Source: Paraburkholderia largidicola
GTDB taxonomy: Bacteria > Pseudomonadota > Gammaproteobacteria > Burkholderiales > Burkholderiaceae
Length of the DNA: 64,000 nt
Assembly (NCBI RefSeq): GCF_013426895.1
Contig: NZ_AP023174.1
Span: 620,001 to 684,000, forward strand
Reading direction: 5' to 3'
Program-made: the position numbers and the translations under genes
Shown: piece by piece, positions 46,618-56,097 of the stretch
Position numbering within the stretch: the first letter of the stretch is position 1
How the letters are laid out: the number at the start of each line of letters is the position of its first letter
The notes under the pieces: generated by a model
Told to the model about the DNA's origin: nothing
Databases searched by the model: none
What the model saw: only the letters and a program-made list of their open reading frames with translations

Positions 46618-49446
46618 TCAGCGGACGATATCGCCCGACGCGCATCCCAACTCGAAGTCGCGCACGCGGGCAACCGCTTCGTCGCGGCTCGAAACGCCGA
46701 GCTTGCCGTAGATATTTTTCAGATGCCACTTGACGGTTTCCGGCGACAAACCGAGCGTGCGCGCGATCTTCTTGTTCGGCAGCGCCTGCGCGAGCAGATG
46801 CACGACTTCGGCTTCGCGCTCGCTCAGCAGTTCGGCGCCTGTCGCGACATTGCCGCGCGCATCGACCGGCGCATCGCACCGGCCAGCAAGGGCCACCGCG
46901 GCCTGATGCGCCGCATCGAGGCGCGAAGCATAGAAGCGCAGTAACGGATCTTCCGGGATCGCGTCCAGCACAGCATGAATCACATCCAGCGCGCCACGGT
47001 CCGCATCGAGAATACTGCGCACGAGACCGAGGCGATGGCCCAGGCGCAACGCGGACAACACGTACTTATGCATCGCCGCCGTGCGTCCGAGCCGGGCCGC
47101 GACGACGGCCGCCTGCATCTGATAGCGCACCGCCTGGCGTTGCCAGCCGCGCTCCTCGCACAGCGCGATCAACGGTTGCAGTCGCACGGCAGCCGCCTCG
47201 AAGTCTTCGTGCGCGATGCACCAGTCGATATGCGCCTGTTCCGTCAGCGCGGCCACGGCAGTCAGCGTAGTCGCGCGCTCGGGCGGAACCCGCGGGGCGA
47301 TCGCATCGAGGCGCGCGAGCGCGGCTTCAGCCGCATCGAAATGATCGATCGACAGATGGTGGCGCACCTGCTCGGCGAGGCCGTGCGCGACGAGGCGCAG
47401 CAGCCCGTGCTGCGATGCGTATTCGTCGAGCCGTTCGAGATAGGCCATCGCGTCGAGATGATGGCCCGCCAGCCAGTGCGCCGACGCCAGCACCGTGTGG
47501 ACGCGCAGCACCGAATCCGGCACCGACACGCGCTCCAGCACGTCGACGCGGCCCTCGATCAGCTTGCGCGCCGCGTCGGGCTCATTGAACTCGTACAGCA
47601 CTTCGCCGAGCAGCGCCGCCGCGAGGCAACTCGCTTCGGCGGCGGGGCTGCCGCGCGAGTCGGCTTCGAACAACACGTCGCGGCAGATGCGCTCGGCCTG
47701 GACGAACTTGCCTTCCAGTGCGTAGCTGAACCCGACGAAGCAGCGTCCGTTCAGCGTGCCCGCACTCGTGCCGACAAGGGGCGCGCCATCGAACAGAATG
47801 GGCGGCGAGTCGAGCTGGATGCGCCGCGCGTCCGTGTATTGCCCGCGATGCATGTACAGCCACGAAAGTATATTGTTGCGCGCGCCGACGATCAGCCCGT
47901 CTGCCTCGGCGGGCGCCTCGAGCAGACGCGGCAGGATCGACATCGCGCCGTCCGTGTCGTCGCGCTGCACGGCAAGCGCGGCCTGCAGCAGCGTGAGCCG
48001 GTATTGAAGCGACGGATCGGCGTGGCCGATGTCGCTTTGCAGTCCAGCGACCGTCGTCTCGCAGGCGGCGAAATCGCGCGCGTACAGATGCAGATGGGCC
48101 ATCCACAGACGCAAACCGATGCGCGCCTGAATCTCGGCGACGGGCAGCATGCGGATCAGCGCGACGACCTTGCGCAGCTCGCCGCCTACCTGCAACTCGC
48201 GCGCAACGTTGAGCACGAGATCTGCGGCTTCGCCCGGTTCGCCCGCGAGCAGCGCATGTCGCACGGCTTCGTCCGCGTGGCCGTGGGCGCGGAACCAGGT
48301 CCACGCGGCGCGGTGCACGTCGCGCTGGTAACGCTCGCTGCGCGCGCCGAAACGTTCGAGCAGCGTTTCCCGAAACAGCGGATTGAGCCGATACCACACG
48401 GCAGCGTCTTGCGACTCGACGGGCGCGACGAACAGGTTGTCGCTCTCCAGCCGTACGAGCAGCGCGAGCACCTCGGCGGGACGCTGCTCGCCCGCGACGA
48501 GCGCGACGCAAAGCTGCCCGCAGATGCGCGCGCACGCGGCCATGCGGATCAGCAGATCGACCTCGGAAGGCGACAGCCGCGACAGTACCTCGCGTTCGAA
48601 ATAGTCGGCGAACGCGCGCGGGTCCTGCAAGTGCAATGGCGCCGGGATATCCGCCGATGCGCTGTCGTTCTGTCCTTGCCGGTTGCGCTTCGCGCGGATC
48701 GCGAATAGTTGCAGTCCCGCCGCCCAGCCGTCGGCCAGTTCGTGCAGGCGGCGCGCGTCCTTCGGGGAAATGTCGCCGATCTGCGCTTTCAGAAAGGCTT
48801 CGGATTCCTGGGCAGTGAAGCGCAAATCGCGCATGTCGAGTTCGAGCACCAGACCCTGGTCGCGCAACCTGCCCAATGACAACGGCAGGATGGTGCGCGA
48901 CGCGAACACGACATGCAGGTTCGCGGGCGCGTAGTCGAGCAGCCACTGCAGCGCTTCGTGGTTGCGCGCGTTGGCGAGATGATGCACGTCGTCGAGTACC
49001 AGCACGAGTTCGGCGGGGTGGCGCGCGATGCCGTTGACGAGCGCGATCACCGTGCGCTCGACGGCTTCCTCATCCATCCCGCGGCCGCCGAGCAGTGCGG
49101 CTTCCTTGCCGATCGACGGATTCACCTGCCTGAGGCTGCCGACCAGATCGTCGAGGCAGACGGTGGGATCGTCGTCTTCCGATGTGAAAGTCAGCCACGC
49201 GATATCGAAGCCGAGCGGCAGCAACGCTTCGCGCCAGGCGATGAGCGCCGTCGTCTTGCCCGAGCCGGCCGGTCCCTGAACGACGATGCAGCGCATGCGG
49301 CGCGCGTCGCGCAGTTGCGCGAGCAACCGTTCGCGCGCGACGACCCGCGCCGCGCTGCGAGGAGGAAGCAAGCGGAGGTGGACGCCGGATTCTTCGGTGC
49401 CGGCGTCGTGCCGGCAAGCGGGAGTAGAGCGGGAATTCTGCGGCAT
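46618..49446 (-). CDS. MalT-type LuxR-family transcriptional regulator
   Basis: 942 residues. An NB-ARC-like ATPase domain has Walker [17 protein letters not shown] (about residues 53-68) and Walker [13 protein letters not shown] long TPR-like sensor region (about 380-860) follows. The C-terminal LuxR HTH (about 875-940) has [45 protein letters not shown]. Regulators of this shape (STAND class) need ATP and an inducer. It is the only regulator inside the island, so it is the natural candidate to read the CCACCC boxes. The ATG at 49446 is chosen; the frame reaches 49590. Confidence 0.9.
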   Translation of the reverse strand: MPQNSRSTPACRHDAGTEESGVHLRLLPPRSAARVVARERLLAQLRDARRMRCIVVQGPAGSGKTTALIAWREALLPLGFDIAWLTFTSEDDDPTVCLDDLVGSLRQVNPSIGKEAALLGGRGMDEEAVERTVIALVNGIARHPAELVLVLDDVHHLANARNHEALQWLLDYAPANLHVVFASRTILPLSLGRLRDQGLVLELDMRDLRFTAQESEAFLKAQIGDISPKDARRLHELADGWAAGLQLFAIRAKRNRQGQNDSASADIPAPLHLQDPRAFADYFEREVLSRLSPSEVDLLIRMAACARICGQLCVALVAGEQRPAEVLALLVRLESDNLFVAPVESQDAAVWYRLNPLFRETLLERFGARSERYQRDVHRAAWTWFRAHGHADEAVRHALLAGEPGEAADLVLNVARELQVGGELRKVVALIRMLPVAEIQARIGLRLWMAHLHLYARDFAACETTVAGLQSDIGHADPSLQYRLTLLQAALAVQRDDTDGAMSILPRLLEAPAEADGLIVGARNNILSWLYMHRGQYTDARRIQLDSPPILFDGAPLVGTSAGTLNGRCFVGFSYALEGKFVQAERICRDVLFEADSRGSPAAEASCLAAALLGEVLYEFNEPDAARKLIEGRVDVLERVSVPDSVLRVHTVLASAHWLAGHHLDAMAYLERLDEYASQHGLLRLVAHGLAEQVRHHLSIDHFDAAEAALARLDAIAPRVPPERATTLTAVAALTEQAHIDWCIAHEDFEAAAVRLQPLIALCEERGWQRQAVRYQMQAAVVAARLGRTAAMHKYVLSALRLGHRLGLVRSILDADRGALDVIHAVLDAIPEDPLLRFYASRLDAAHQAAVALAGRCDAPVDARGNVATGAELLSEREAEVVHLLAQALPNKKIARTLGLSPETVKWHLKNIYGKLGVSSRDEAVARVRDFELGCASGDIVR

Positions 49447-49641
49447 ATCGACCTGCGCCTCGTGTCTCCCGCGCCATCGGTAATAGCCTTTGGGACGACA
49501 AAAATTGACAGGCCATTCTATCGCAGTGCAAATCAAGCGCAGCCTCGGGGCGATACCGATAGGAGGCCGGGCGGCGTTGCGGTAACGCACGCCTAGCGCT
49601 CCTTATCTCAATAAAAAAGGGCGAACGCTTGCGCCATGTCA

Positions 49642-50253
49642 TTACGCATCTGAAAGGGAGCGTGCGACGATCGTCGGCTTTTCTGCGTCGATCGCGGCAT
49701 CGCGGTCGCGTGATGTTTCGCTCCGGCGTTTGCGTACGAAGCGCACGACTTCGCCGTCGGCGCGCCACGCATGACAGGTATCGGTCATCTGCGCGAGGTG
49801 CGCGTCGGCGTCGCCGCCGCCGGGACGTGTGCCCATCAGCGTCTGCAGCGCGGTGGTCGCCAGCGGGCCGAGCAGTTCCGTCAGATGCGTGCAGCCGTGC
49901 TTGCCACCCACGCGCTCTTTCACCTGCTGCCTGAAGCCAGCCGCGATCCGCACGCCCGCGAGGCTTTCATAGGCCGCGTTGATCTGCGCGCAATACGGCG
50001 AAGGGCCGGTATCCGTCGATGCATTCGCGCGCCGGATCAGGCCCGTCGCGTCGATGGTGAGCGTGATGCGCAGATCGTGGAGCGGCTCGCCGGCGGGCAC
50101 CTGCTTGTAGAGCAGGTCAGCCGTGTCGGCTTTGATATCGGTGAGGCGCGCCTCGATATCGAACAGTCCGTCGCTGCGTTCGTAGCCGTTGCAGACGATG
50201 TGGCGCGTATGCAGCAGACGCCGGGTGGGTTTGCGCGTGGCTGGATCGTTCAT
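49642..50253 (-). CDS. DUF2889 family protein
   Basis: 203-residue cytosolic protein of unknown function. It begins MNDPATRKPTRRLLHTRHIVCNGYERSDGLFDIEARLTDIKAD; the family signature follows with HDLRITLTIDATGLI and GCTHLTELLGPLATTALQTL. A Cys-containing CTHLTE segment is strongly conserved. I remember relatives beside hydroxycinnamate/CoA pathway genes (unverified). It diverges from the porin; boxes 3 and 4 lie in between. Confidence 0.8.
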   Translation of the reverse strand: MNDPATRKPTRRLLHTRHIVCNGYERSDGLFDIEARLTDIKADTADLLYKQVPAGEPLHDLRITLTIDATGLIRRANASTDTGPSPYCAQINAAYESLAGVRIAAGFRQQVKERVGGKHGCTHLTELLGPLATTALQTLMGTRPGGGDADAHLAQMTDTCHAWRADGEVVRFVRKRRSETSRDRDAAIDAEKPTIVARSLSDA

Positions 50254-50366
50254 GGCGGGGAGTCTCGCGGAAAGTGGAAGAAGGAAGCGAACCAGGAAAA
50301 AGCGCAAGCGGACATCGCAAAAAGGAAACCACGCTTCGAGCGTAGACGGTCGCATCGCGCGTGCTG

Positions 50367-50383
50367 CCCCCTCATTCGGGTGG
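50367..50383. promoter_or_regulatory. CCACCC-N5-GGGTGG box 3 (weak left arm)
   Basis: CCCCCT-CATTC-GGGTGG, left arm with two mismatches and right arm perfect. It lies 114 bp from the DUF2889 start and 45 bp from box 4. Confidence 0.5.
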
Positions 50384-50411
50384 TGGCGCTTCGATCGGGG
50401 TATTCCCATAC

Positions 50412-50428
50412 CCACTCCATTCGGGTGG
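50412..50428. promoter_or_regulatory. CCACCC-N5-GGGTGG box 4 (one mismatch)
   Basis: CCACTC-CATTC-GGGTGG, 11 of 12 arm bases. It lies 150 bp before the porin ATG and 159 bp from the DUF2889 start. Confidence 0.6.
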
Positions 50429-50578
50429 GCGGCGCGCCTGCGGGCGCCTGCAACCATAGGTCAGCGACAAGCCATCGGACGAATCATCGTTTCGGTCTGC
50501 CAGGCAGAATGGCCGGCTTCGGCGCGATCGTGCAGGACCACGTCCGCGACATGCGGAGACAATGTGAGGAGACAGTGC

Positions 50579-51790
50579 ATGCGTTTCATCAGTAAAGGGG
50601 TGCTGGGCGCCACCCTGGCATTTGCCGCGGGCGGCGCGGCCGCGCAGTCGAGCGTGACGCTCTATGGCGTGGTCGACGTGTTCGGCCAGTACCTGAATAG
50701 CGGCGCGGGAACCAGAAGCGGGCCGGGCTCGCCCTACGTGCCCGGCTACCATTCGTTTTCGGAGCGCAGCGGCGGCTCGGCGGGCTCGCAATTCGGCCTG
50801 AAAGGCGTCGAAGATCTGGGCGGTGGGCTGAAGGCGGCGTTCACGGTCGAGAACGGCTTCAACGTCAACAACGGCACCTTCTTCGCCGATTCGACGTCGC
50901 TGTTTTACCGGCAGGCGTGGGTCGGGCTCAAGCACGACGACTACGGACAACTCTCGTTTGGCCGCCAGTATCAGCCGAGCTTCTGGGCTGTCTATCCCAC
51001 CGATCCGTTTCGCGGCAACGAAGTGCTGTCGCCGATCGCCGCCGCCGACCTCGCGGGCCTCCGCGACCGCGCGACGCTCGCGACGCAGTATGTGTCGGGA
51101 CGCCAGAGCAACTCGATCATGTATCAGTCGCCGGAAATGTGGGGCGTAAAGCTTTACGCGATGTACGCATTCCCGGTAACGACCTCGCAGCCGATCGCGT
51201 CGACGTCGGGCAACATGTTCGATATCGCGTTGACGTACCAGGGCGCGGGGCTCTATGCGGCACTCGCGTACCAGTTCCAGCATGGCGGACAGGAGACGGT
51301 GTCGCTCGGCCAGACGGCCGCGGGGCTGCCGCTGCCCGCGAGCACGTTCAACCTCGTGTCGACGGAGCACTACACGGGCGCGCTCGGCTACCGCTTCGGC
51401 ATCGTCAACGTGCAGTTCAACTACGCGTACAACAAGGTCAAGACACCTGCCAACAGCCAGATCGTGACGGTGCCGGGCGTCGGTCCAGTGGGCGCGCTGT
51501 CGTCGCTGGTGCATCCGTTTAGCATCATGGAACTGGGCACGACGATCCAGGCGACATCCGCCGACGTGATCGAGGTCGCGGGCATCTATCGCAGTGTGCG
51601 CGGCGTGCAGGACAACACGCTCGGCATCCAGATCGGTGCGGATCACAGCCTGTCCAAGCGCACGAGCGTCTACATGCGCGCGGGCTACATGAAGAACAAC
51701 GGCATCGCGAACATGAGCTGGCCGGGCGTCGCGGCAGCGGACGGATCGAAGCAGATTCTCGGCGTGGCGGGCATGACGCATCGTTTCTGA
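50579..51790 (+). CDS. Gram-negative porin (OmpC/Burkholderia type)
   Basis: 403-residue outer-membrane beta-barrel with a Sec signal peptide (about 1-22, ...GGAAAQ). The first strand SSVTLYGVVDVFGQYLN and GSQFGLKGVEDLGGGLKAAFTVENGF are typical. Other porin stretches are FYRQAWVGLKHDDYGQLSFGRQYQP and the final SKQILGVAGMTHRF with terminal Phe. Next to catabolic genes, it probably admits the island's substrate. The ATG at 50579 follows TGAGGAGACAG; box 4 lies 150 bp upstream. Confidence 0.93.
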   Translation: MRFISKGVLGATLAFAAGGAAAQSSVTLYGVVDVFGQYLNSGAGTRSGPGSPYVPGYHSFSERSGGSAGSQFGLKGVEDLGGGLKAAFTVENGFNVNNGTFFADSTSLFYRQAWVGLKHDDYGQLSFGRQYQPSFWAVYPTDPFRGNEVLSPIAAADLAGLRDRATLATQYVSGRQSNSIMYQSPEMWGVKLYAMYAFPVTTSQPIASTSGNMFDIALTYQGAGLYAALAYQFQHGGQETVSLGQTAAGLPLPASTFNLVSTEHYTGALGYRFGIVNVQFNYAYNKVKTPANSQIVTVPGVGPVGALSSLVHPFSIMELGTTIQATSADVIEVAGIYRSVRGVQDNTLGIQIGADHSLSKRTSVYMRAGYMKNNGIANMSWPGVAAADGSKQILGVAGMTHRF

Positions 51791-51810
51791 CGGCTGCGTC
51801 GTATCAAGAG

Positions 51811-51848
51811 AAAACGGGAGATGACGTGCAACGTCATCTCCCGTTTTG
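51811..51848. terminator. Bidirectional terminator between porin and aldehyde dehydrogenase
   Basis: 17-bp stem AAAACGGGAGATGACGT / ACGTCATCTCCCGTTTT with loop GCA. It serves both convergent genes. Confidence 0.9.
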
Positions 51849-51867
51849 TTGTGGACGTCCGCGCGAA

Positions 51868-53289
51868 TTACGCCGTCACCGACTTGCACTCCAGAAATTC
51901 CGCGAGCCCTTCCGCGCCATACTCGCGCCCATTGCCCGAGGTCTTGTAGCCGCCAAACGGCACCGTGACATCGAGCATCGCGCCGTTGATGCGCACTGAG
52001 CCTGCGCGCAGTTTCGTGGCGACGCGCCGTGCACGCTGCAGATCGTTCGAGGCGACATAGGCGGCGAGGCCGTAGTCGCTGTCGTTGGCGATCGCGATCG
52101 CGTCGGCTTCGTCGTCATAAGGCAACACGCACAGCACCGGGCCGAAGATTTCCTCACGCGCGATCTTCATCTGATTATGCACATCGGCGAACACGGTCGG
52201 CTTCGTGTAAAAGCCGCGTTCAAGACCGGCCGGGCGACCCGGACCACCCGCCGCAATCCGTGCGCCTTCTTCGATGCCCATGCCGATCATGCGCTGCACC
52301 TTGTCGAACTGCGCGCGGTTCGCAAGCGGTCCCATCTTCGTCGCCTCGTTCGACGGATCGCCGACGGCAATCGCATTGGCGACGGTGGCGGCCATCGCCA
52401 CCGCTTCGTCGTAACGCGCGCGCGGCACGAGCATGCGCGTCGGCGCGATGCAGGTCTGCCCGGAGTTTGCCATGCATTGCGCGACGCCCGTGGTGACGGC
52501 GGCCTGCAGATCGGCGTCGTCGAGAATCAGCAGCGGCGACTTGCCGCCCAGTTCCTGCGCGACACGCTTGACGGTCGGCGCCGCGCTGATGGCCACCTCG
52601 ACACCCGCGCGCGTCGAACCCGTGATCGACACCATGTCGACATGCGGATGCGCCGACAACCGCGCGCCGACCTCGCGTCCTTCGCCGAAGATCATGTTGA
52701 ACACGCCAGCGGGCGTGCCCGCGTCGTGCATGATTTCGGCGAAGATCTTCGCGTCGAGCGGCGCCAGTTCGGACGGCTTGAGCACCACCGTGCAGCCGGC
52801 TGCGAGCGCCGGCGCGATCTTCGCGACGATCTGGTTCAGCGGCCAGTTCCACGGCGTGATCAACGCGGCGACGCCGATCGCTTCGCGGCGCACCACGCTC
52901 TTGCCACGCGTGCTTTCGAATTCGAAGTGGCGCAGCGTGTCGATGGTCGCCTGCAGGTGCGCGAGGCCGATGGGCGCCTGCAAGGTCTTGCACAGTGAGA
53001 TAGGCGCGCCGATTTCTTCGCAGACGGCGTGCGCAAGTTCGCCGACACGCTCGCGATAGCAGGCCATGATCCGTTCGAGCAATGCGATACGCGTTTCGCG
53101 AGAGCTTTCCGACCACGCGGGAAACGCGGCGCGCGCAGCGGCGACGGCGTGATCCGCGTCGTGCGCAGAGCCGAGCGTGAGCTGGCCGATGGTCGTTTCC
53201 GTCGACGGACTGACGATCTCCATCAGCCTGCCGCCTTCAGCTGGCTGGACCCAGCGGCCATCGATATAAAACCTGTTGATCAACTTCAT
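51868..53289 (-). CDS. Aldehyde dehydrogenase family protein
   Basis: 473 residues. The catalytic Glu is at 246 (AQELGGKSP) and the Cys at 280 (NSGQTCIAPTRM). NAD(P)-binding TPWNWPLNQIVAKIAPALAAGCTVVLKPSE and FGPVLCVLPYDDEADAI are present. It would oxidise an aldehyde made in the island, for example from chain shortening. It lies 22 bp downstream of the TauD-type gene and is probably co-transcribed. Confidence 0.92.
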   Translation of the reverse strand: MKLINRFYIDGRWVQPAEGGRLMEIVSPSTETTIGQLTLGSAHDADHAVAAARAAFPAWSESSRETRIALLERIMACYRERVGELAHAVCEEIGAPISLCKTLQAPIGLAHLQATIDTLRHFEFESTRGKSVVRREAIGVAALITPWNWPLNQIVAKIAPALAAGCTVVLKPSELAPLDAKIFAEIMHDAGTPAGVFNMIFGEGREVGARLSAHPHVDMVSITGSTRAGVEVAISAAPTVKRVAQELGGKSPLLILDDADLQAAVTTGVAQCMANSGQTCIAPTRMLVPRARYDEAVAMAATVANAIAVGDPSNEATKMGPLANRAQFDKVQRMIGMGIEEGARIAAGGPGRPAGLERGFYTKPTVFADVHNQMKIAREEIFGPVLCVLPYDDEADAIAIANDSDYGLAAYVASNDLQRARRVATKLRAGSVRINGAMLDVTVPFGGYKTSGNGREYGAEGLAEFLECKSVTA

Positions 53290-53311
53290 TCGTTGTTCTC
53301 CGTGTGTGGCT

Positions 53312-54223
53312 TCAAACCGGGCGATCGCCGACGACCGTGGCGCGCATCATGTGCCGCACCGCGGGGAAGTAGTCCTGCACCGCGTAGTGCTGGCACGAGC
53401 GGTTGTCCCAGAACGCGATCGTGTTCGGCTGCCAGCGCAGACGCACCTGATATTCGGGCGCCTGCGCCTGGCGGAACAGGTACTGCAGCAGTTCCATTTC
53501 CGCGAGCTTGAAGTCGAAACCGAAGCGATAGCGCGGAACCGTGTGATGACCGTAGTTCACGATATGCGTCGTGAACGCCTCGTTCACGTAGAGAATCTTT
53601 TCGCCCGTCTCCGGGTGCGTGCGCACCACGGGATGAATCGCTGGCGGAAACTTCTTGCGCATCTCGTCGTGCTGCTCTTCGGGCACCACGATGCCGAATA
53701 GCGGCAGAAATTCATGCGCGGCCTTCAGATTCTGGATCAGCGACTTGACTTCCTCGGGCAGGTTTTCGTAGGCGGCGACCATGTTGATCCACATCGTGTC
53801 TCCGCCTACCTCCGGGCATTGCACGCAGCGCAGGATCGAGCCCATCGAAGGCACGTCGCGCCACGATACGTCGCTGTGATAGAGGTTCTCGCGGCCGCGC
53901 TTCGCATCGTTGCGGCCGATGATCACGAGCTCGGGATGATCGGGGTGATGCGGGAATGTCGGATGGATCTCCAGTTTGCCGAAGCGGCGCGCGAACGCGA
54001 CGTGCTGCGCGGGCGTGATGTCCTGGTCGCGAAAGAAGATGACCTTGTGCCTCACCACCGCGCGGCGCAGCGCAGCGTAGGTCGCATCGTCGAGCGGCTC
54101 GCGCAGGTCGATGCCGCTGATTTCCGCGCCGATGGCGGGCGTGCACCGCGCGACTTCGAATGGCCAGCTTTCGCTGGCTACTTCCGGCTGTGCCGGTCTG
54201 ATGGCCTGGACGTTTGCGTTCAT
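53312..54223 (-). CDS. TauD/TfdA-type 2-oxoglutarate dioxygenase
   Basis: 303 residues. The iron facial triad is in HSDVSWRDVPS (His 116, Asp 118) and DNRSCQHYAVQDY (His near 279). The 2-oxoglutarate Arg is near residue 290 (PAVRHMMR). Members hydroxylate sulphonates, phenoxyacetates or similar acids; the substrate here is unknown. The ATG at 54223 has CAAGGAGACATC upstream. It precedes the aldehyde dehydrogenase, suggesting hydroxylation and then oxidation. Confidence 0.88.
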   Translation of the reverse strand: MNANVQAIRPAQPEVASESWPFEVARCTPAIGAEISGIDLREPLDDATYAALRRAVVRHKVIFFRDQDITPAQHVAFARRFGKLEIHPTFPHHPDHPELVIIGRNDAKRGRENLYHSDVSWRDVPSMGSILRCVQCPEVGGDTMWINMVAAYENLPEEVKSLIQNLKAAHEFLPLFGIVVPEEQHDEMRKKFPPAIHPVVRTHPETGEKILYVNEAFTTHIVNYGHHTVPRYRFGFDFKLAEMELLQYLFRQAQAPEYQVRLRWQPNTIAFWDNRSCQHYAVQDYFPAVRHMMRATVVGDRPV

Positions 54224-54481
54224 TTGATGTCTCCTTGCTGGTAGCCGAAGCGGGCGGCAAGGTGACCGCACGCAGGTGATCCGGCGGGAAATTGTCGGCT
54301 GGAGTGGCGGTTGACCGGTCGCTGCGTCGCGTTCGTGTCAGCTTGCTTCGGCGCGAATCGCGTTTGTTCTCGGGACGTGAAGATGCGAAAGACCGCAGGT
54401 GCATTCGTCGACGCACGCCCTACGCGAGCGATGGCTCTCTGCCAGAAAGTTTCGCGATGGCGCCACGCGACGCCCATCGCG

Positions 54482-55795
54482 TCACGCGGAGACGGGCGCG
54501 AGCCGACGACTCAGCACGCGGTTCGAGCGCTCCGGGTGAAGCCAGCGCAATGCCGCAAGCGCCGCGACGAACAGCAGCGCCGCGCCGATCAGGAAGCCGT
54601 TCTCGTACGCATGACCGTTCCCAGCGCCGGCGCTCTGAACGATGCGCCCCATGACGGTGGGTGCGATCGCTGCGCCGAGGCTTGCGAGGGCCGTGTAGAT
54701 CGCGACGACTGCGCCGCGCTGGCTCTCGGGCACGACTTCGGCGAGCAAGGCGGGCGCGAGCGGAAAGCAGAGCGTCGGCAGCGCCCCGGCAAGCGCGAAC
54801 AGCAGCGTTTTGCCGATGGGCGGCAGATCGAGCGCCGAGACAGCGACGAACAGCGCGCCTGCCACCATCGCCACGACGCTCAGCAACTGTGCGCGCGCGA
54901 CGCGCGTCGACACGCCGCGCGCCAGCATCCGCTCGGACAGCCAGCTCAGGCCGATATTGACGGGCGACGCGACGCCGATCACGACGGCGAACCAGCGGCC
55001 CGCGTCGATGCCATCGAAACCGAGTCCTTTTTCGAGGTAGCTCGGCAGCCAGGTCAGGTTCTGACCGAGCATCCAGTACGCGGAGAAGCCGAGCAGGAAG
55101 ATCGACACGATGGACGGATCGGTGAGGATCGTCCGGTAGGGTAGGCGGGCGGGCGCGTGGCCGTGCTCGTGCGTCGATTCGGGGGAGGTCGCCGCCAGCT
55201 TATCCGCGTCGCGCTGCCCGCGTTCGCGCGACATATAGAGCCACGCGATGCTCCACACCACACCGATCCCGCACAACACGAAGAAATTCATCCGCCATCC
55301 CCATTTGCGCGTGACGAGCGGGATCAGCAGACCGGCGAGCAGCAGCCCGAGCGCGGCGCCCTGGCTGACGATGGCGATGGGCAGGCTGCGCTTGTGGTCG
55401 GGGAACCACTGGCAAATGGCGTGGACGGAGGTGGAGAACGCGGGGCCTTCGGCGGCGCCGAGTATCACGCGGCACACGAGGATCGCGAGTGCGCTGGTGG
55501 CGAGCGCCTGAGGCACCTGGATCATGGCCCAGCTCATGCCCATCGCGAGCAGCAGCCAGCGCGCTGAAATGCGGTTGGATGCGAAGCCGACGACGATCGT
55601 CGATACCGAGAAGAGCCAGAAGAAGCTGCCCGCGACCAGCCCGAATTCGGCAGGCGACAGATGCAGTTCGGCCATCAACGGCACGGCGACCATGCCGAGC
55701 ACGACCTTGTCGAGGAAGTTGACCGTGTAGAGACCGGCGAGCATGAGCGCCAGGGTCCAGGCTGCGCGCGGCGGCAGGGCGGTTGAATGGTTCAT
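54482..55795 (-). CDS. MFS transporter (aromatic acid/anion symporter-like)
   Basis: 437-residue inner-membrane protein with 12 predicted helices. LYTVNFLDKVVLGMVAVPLMAELHLSPAEFGLVAGSFFWLFSV is the first two helices, and RWLLLAMGMSW the loop motif between helices 2 and 3. The ACS-like pattern (NFLDK) suggests uptake of an organic acid. The ATG at 55795 follows GGGGTGG; the frame upstream to 55900 is not used. Boxes 5 and 6 lie 133 and 216 bp upstream. The gap to TauD downstream is 258 bp. Confidence 0.9.
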   Translation of the reverse strand: MNHSTALPPRAAWTLALMLAGLYTVNFLDKVVLGMVAVPLMAELHLSPAEFGLVAGSFFWLFSVSTIVVGFASNRISARWLLLAMGMSWAMIQVPQALATSALAILVCRVILGAAEGPAFSTSVHAICQWFPDHKRSLPIAIVSQGAALGLLLAGLLIPLVTRKWGWRMNFFVLCGIGVVWSIAWLYMSRERGQRDADKLAATSPESTHEHGHAPARLPYRTILTDPSIVSIFLLGFSAYWMLGQNLTWLPSYLEKGLGFDGIDAGRWFAVVIGVASPVNIGLSWLSERMLARGVSTRVARAQLLSVVAMVAGALFVAVSALDLPPIGKTLLFALAGALPTLCFPLAPALLAEVVPESQRGAVVAIYTALASLGAAIAPTVMGRIVQSAGAGNGHAYENGFLIGAALLFVAALAALRWLHPERSNRVLSRRLAPVSA

Positions 55796-55927
55796 GAGCC
55801 ACCCCGGACGCAGGTTTGCCAGATGAGCATGTTGTCTCCTTGATTCGTCGTGCGTGCCCGCGCGTCCAGGGAAGACGGCCGGCAGCGTATTGACGGCCAC
55901 AGTACGGCGGCCGTCGTTCGGGCGGCA

Positions 55928-55944
55928 CCACCCGAATCAGGTGG
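55928..55944. promoter_or_regulatory. CCACCC-N5-GGGTGG box 5 (one mismatch)
   Basis: CCACCC-GAATC-AGGTGG, 11 of 12 arm bases, 133 bp from the MFS start. Confidence 0.6.
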
Positions 55945-56010
55945 GAGGCGAATCGCTGTGATGGCGGGCTTTCGGGGGCTGGCTGATGCAGAGGGAGGCG
56001 CGTGCGGCGT

Positions 56011-56027
56011 CCACCCGAGCGGGGTGG
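56011..56027. promoter_or_regulatory. CCACCC-N5-GGGTGG box 6 (perfect)
   Basis: CCACCC-GAGCG-GGGTGG, 71 bp before the ETF-QO GTG start. Confidence 0.7.
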
Positions 56028-56097
56028 TGTTTGGCGGGGGAGGCGTCCTTATCGTCCACTCATCCGGTAACAGCGATAGATATGGAGACGCGACGCA

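Larger units (their letters stand above)
50254..50578. other. Divergent promoter region with two CCACCC boxes
   Basis: 325 bp between the DUF2889 gene and the porin, with no gene. It holds the boxes at 50367-50383 and 50412-50428. The porin ribosome site TGAGGAGACAGTGC lies at its right end. Confidence 0.6.
55796..56097. other. Divergent promoter region with two CCACCC boxes
   Basis: 302 bp between the MFS transporter and ETF-QO, with no gene. It contains boxes 5 (55928-55944) and 6 (56011-56027). Confidence 0.6.

Noticed and set aside
46975..48708. 577-codon plus-strand frame inside the MalT-type gene
   Set aside because: Antisense shadow in GC-rich DNA; the minus-strand gene has clear domains.
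50372..51889. 505-codon minus-strand frame across the porin
   Set aside because: Antisense shadow; the porin with signal peptide is on the plus strand.
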